From positions 1 to 64,000 of the forward strand of contig WNNJ02003235.1 of NCBI GenBank assembly GCA_012934845.2: a stretch of DNA of 64,000 nucleotides, read 5' to 3'. The notes under the pieces are model-generated. The model was not told the DNA's origin, did no database searches, and was given only the letters and a program-made list of their open reading frames with translations. The DNA is from Pomphorhynchus laevis (Eukaryota > Acanthocephala > Palaeacanthocephala > Echinorhynchida > Pomphorhynchidae). Made by a program: the position numbers and the translations under genes. Within the stretch, counting starts at the first letter, position 1. The number at the start of each line of letters is the position of its first letter. Shown piece by piece: positions 61,028-64,000 of the stretch.

Positions 61028-62581
61028 ATGCCAACTAATCCATTGTTATTATTGTTATTCGTAATAATCACCGTTCCTATAGGTAGAACTGAGTTCAACG
61101 AATCAGCTTGGCAACATGAACAAAATCCTGACTATTGGCGCAATATGGGTCGACAATCCGTCCGACGGCAACTTAATAAGTCAATACATAATAAACCGGC
61201 TAAAAATGCAATTCTCTTAATCGGAGATGGAATGGGTGTAAGCACGACGAGCGCTGGCCGTATTTATGCTGGCCAATTGAAGCATGTGCTCGGTGAAAGC
61301 TATTCATCAGCATTGGATAAGCTTCCTTTCACCGGATTATCAAAAACCTACAACATTGATCGACAGACTCCAGATAGTGCGGCGACTGCAACCGCTTATC
61401 TTTGCGGAGTAAAATCACGATCCGGAACAATAGGTGTTAATGGATTTTGCAGACGATCCGATTATAGCTGCTGTGGTAAATCAGAATACTTTGCAAGCAG
61501 TATACTTGCAGCAGCTAAACAGGCTGGGAAATCGACAGGTATCGTTACGTCGACAAGAATTACCCATGCATCACCTGCTAGTGCTTTTGCTCACTGCCCG
61601 AACAGAGATTGGGAAGTATTCGATGATGAAAATTTCTCTAACACAGAATATGCACGTGGTTGTCGTGATATTGCTGATCAGCTTATTAATAACAGTGATA
61701 TTTTAGACGTTGTGATAGGAGGAGGTAGAACAAATTTTATACCAAACACTATGGCTGATCCGGAATATCCGGAAGTGCGTGGGCGTCGTGTTGATGGTAG
61801 AAACCTAATAGAAGAATGGAAAGCGAAAATGACTAGTAAAGGAAAAACCCCTAATTTTGTATGGTCAAATAATGATTTTCATAATTTAAGCACCAACAAG
61901 ATAGATAATTTACTTGCTTTGCTGGAGCCATCCCATATGCATTATGAAATTGATCGAATTAAGTTAAAGTTGTCCGAGCCTTCTTTAGCACAGATGACGG
62001 CAACTGCAATATCAATTTTGCAGAAAAATCCAAATGGTTTCGTTTTGTTTGTCGAGGGTGGACGAATCGATCACGGTCACCACGATACTGAAACAAGAAG
62101 AGCTCTCGGTGATTTTGCGTCATTTGACGATTCTTTAAATACATGTTTACAGTTAACAAGCATTGATGATACACAGATTGTGGTCAGTGCAGATCATTCT
62201 CATGTGTTTACCGTCGGAGGATATGCCTATCGTAACAATGATATTTTCGGCTTTGCCGCGAACGACAAGGAAAACGGATCAAACGTAGATGGAATGCCCT
62301 TTACATCTATTCTTTATGGCAATGGTCCAGGTTACATCAATTCGTCCGATAGATTAAACAAATCGTATTGGAATACAGTTGATTTGCATTCTCATGATTT
62401 TAAATATCACTCAGCCGTACCGTTAAATTCAGAAAGTCATGGTGCTGAAGACGTAATAGTCTATGCAAGTGGACCACGCTCCCATCTGTATACCGGAACT
62501 TTCGAACAAAGCGATATATTTCATTACATGGTTTATAGTATGTGCTTGAATGAATATTCAAACGATGCGAATTGCTGGTAA
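61028..62581 (+). CDS. Alkaline phosphatase, secreted, intronless
   Basis: 517 residues, the usual size for animal alkaline phosphatases. It hydrolyses phosphate monoesters with two zinc ions and one magnesium ion. A signal peptide occupies about residues 1-21. Catalytic features: D67 in LLIGDGMG, the nucleophile S117 in TPDSAATATAYLCG, the magnesium site H180-A-S182 (Thr in most relatives), E343 and D348/H352 in EGGRIDHGHHD, D389-H390 in VSADHSH, H471 in ESHGAEDVIVYA. All metal ligands seem present, so it should be active. The end (MVYSMCLNEYSNDANCW) lacks the hydrophobic tail used for a GPI anchor, unlike most animal forms, so it may be secreted freely unless a further exon exists. The 1.55-kb frame has no intron, in contrast with neighbouring SPS2; a retrocopy is possible. 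It starts 745 bp after SPS2 on the same strand. Confidence 0.95.
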   Translation: MPTNPLLLLLFVIITVPIGRTEFNESAWQHEQNPDYWRNMGRQSVRRQLNKSIHNKPAKNAILLIGDGMGVSTTSAGRIYAGQLKHVLGESYSSALDKLPFTGLSKTYNIDRQTPDSAATATAYLCGVKSRSGTIGVNGFCRRSDYSCCGKSEYFASSILAAAKQAGKSTGIVTSTRITHASPASAFAHCPNRDWEVFDDENFSNTEYARGCRDIADQLINNSDILDVVIGGGRTNFIPNTMADPEYPEVRGRRVDGRNLIEEWKAKMTSKGKTPNFVWSNNDFHNLSTNKIDNLLALLEPSHMHYEIDRIKLKLSEPSLAQMTATAISILQKNPNGFVLFVEGGRIDHGHHDTETRRALGDFASFDDSLNTCLQLTSIDDTQIVVSADHSHVFTVGGYAYRNNDIFGFAANDKENGSNVDGMPFTSILYGNGPGYINSSDRLNKSYWNTVDLHSHDFKYHSAVPLNSESHGAEDVIVYASGPRSHLYTGTFEQSDIFHYMVYSMCLNEYSNDANCW

Positions 62582-62990
62582 AATCAGGATTTCAGTATTG
62601 CGTTTGCGATTTTTTATTTGACTTTAGTATTGATAAGCTTAGAAAACATTAATTCGTTCTTCACTGTTACGTTATAAAATTCAAATATATTAAAGATATA
62701 AAATTCTTAAAACGTTAAATACTAAATTATATATTTATGTATAAATATTATAAGCTAACATATAAATATTATGATATTTGTAATATTTGCATATTTTATA
62801 TTTAATACAAATGTAGAATATGAATAATATTATAAATTTAATATTTAATATAAAATTAGCATTTTTATGTTACAATATTTAAAATGTATAAATTTAAAAC
62901 GCCGATCAAACATGCACAAAGGTGATAAAGCTACAACAACAATTTCTTGACAAGAAAAAATAAAAGTACACAAGATTTGTGTCGTTAACC
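62582..62990. other. Phosphatase 3' flank
   Basis: AT-rich, with poly(A)-signal-like words. No gene seen. Confidence 0.5.
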
Positions 62991-62994
62991 ACTG

Positions 62995-64000
62995 ATCAGG
63001 GTGTCTGGTCGTGGAGTCTATGTACGAACCAAACTACACAGAGCATCGCGATTTTTGGAGACAAGCCAGAGTTATCTTTCAGATAGCACAAAGCGTTCTT
63101 TGGCCGGTTTTGAGATTTGATCTTTCCACCGGTAGCGAGATCTAACCCGAGAGCTCTTTGCAGATAGTCCGGCCTAGAAAACTATCGAGGAAGGCGATTC
63201 CTAAACATCCTCAGAGCGTGTCCTAGACACCTCAACTGACTTTCTTCAATGTGGAGAAGAAGCTACTCTATTCCGAGTCCATTATGGATGGTCGAATTCT
63301 TAATCTTATCTCTAAGGCTATAACCGGTCACACCGCGAATGAACCTAATCACGGTCGCCTGCATCCGAGATCGTATACTTTTGGTCATAACCTAAAGCTC
63401 AGGAAGATAAATTAAGATATGAACGAAAATTGCGCTGTAAACGGAAAGCTTAGCTAGTAAACTCAACTCCCGCTAGATCACGACAGGCCTGTACAAAGAA
63501 CGCATGGCTGCGTTAGCTAAACAGATTCGCTTAACAATCTTCCTGATGCTTCTGTTATCCATCGAGAACAATATATTAATATACGTTAAGTTATCCTCAT
63601 CAGGAAGAACCTTTCCCCAATCTGGGTTGGCACTGACACCTGAATCCGAGACGAACACATAGACAGTCTGGGAGATACTAACCAATTTTCCTGCTGCTGG
63701 CCATTACATCGTTAATCGATCTAGTAAGCATTGTAAGTCGTCAGGACAAAAAGCAAACAAGACAGCATAATATGAAAAAAGCAGATATGATATCCTGATG
63801 GAATCGAACTGAATACCGACAGCCTGTCTAGTAATTTTGTCCATATAAACAAAATACACAAGTGGAGACAGTACAACCCGTACGAAGCCTAACGCCTACT
63901 AAAAATGATTCAGACTTGTTACCTAGAACATTAACACAACACATACTTTGTTCATATAGAGAAGCCACAGCTACCCGAAGATAGTGTGGTACTCCATACT
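62995..64000 (-). mobile_element. LINE fragment, 3' part, running off the right edge
   Basis: The minus strand reads the end of RT (a degraded SPLVYFVYMDKITRQAV region near 63860, LLFSYYAVLFAF near 63760), RTE-like pieces CLANAAMRSLYRPVV (63520) and SLLAKLSVYSAIFVHIL (63460), then IRSRMQATVIRFIRGVTGYS, LRDKIKNSTI, ESQLRCLGHALRMFRNRLPR down to about 63180. This C-terminal block is known from LINEs of many animals, but I could not assign the clade. At least six frame breaks. Confidence 0.65.

Overview
The window is AT-rich eukaryotic DNA from a small invertebrate animal. Host genes have GT-AG introns, several of them very short (43-52 bp), inside a dense background of LINEs, LTR-retrotransposon fossils, tandem repeats and fold-back elements. 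One gene ends in a six-cysteine ShKT domain. Two start codons (LSM2, SPS2) sit within 0-3 bases of a good splice acceptor, as happens in animals with spliced-leader trans-splicing. Together these point to a worm, possibly a nematode-like one, but the sequence alone does not fix the phylum.

Host genes, left to right: the C-terminal part of a Spindle-E/TDRD9-type piRNA-pathway helicase in ten exons (3614-11655, +); an NKAP-family protein (18454-19269, +); the U6 snRNA-associated protein LSm2 (25742-26068, +); a small secreted ShKT-domain protein (34240-34770, -); a selenoprotein selenophosphate synthetase, SPS2, in six exons over 14 kb (46278-60283, +), with an in-frame UGA in the Lys-Gly-Sec-Gly-Cys-Lys context and a hand-found SECIS-like structure 22 bases past the stop; and an intronless secreted alkaline phosphatase (61028-62581, +). 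SPS2 supplies selenophosphate for selenocysteine synthesis and needs that product to make itself. NKAP and LSm2 are both nuclear RNA-processing factors; no operon-like spacing links them.

The rest is mostly repeats. There are four copies of an L2/CR1-like LINE in two subfamilies, with a conserved 3' hairpin; three RTE-type LINEs; CR1 fragments, one of them split by an L2 insertion; an R2-like LINE family whose 442-codon tail is still open; Ty3/gypsy fossils in at least four places; a 1.2-kb array of a 16-bp minisatellite; a ~230-bp satellite in an SPS2 intron; and two tandem arrays of a ~390-398-bp unit carrying hammerhead-ribozyme-like core motifs, which resemble animal retrozymes. All three large LINEs inside host introns lie antisense to the gene.

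The observations I rate highest are the Sec-containing SPS2 with its SECIS-like element, the two retrozyme-like arrays, and the covarying 3' hairpin of the L2-like LINEs. All calls are from reading the sequence; no alignment, folding or database search was run.
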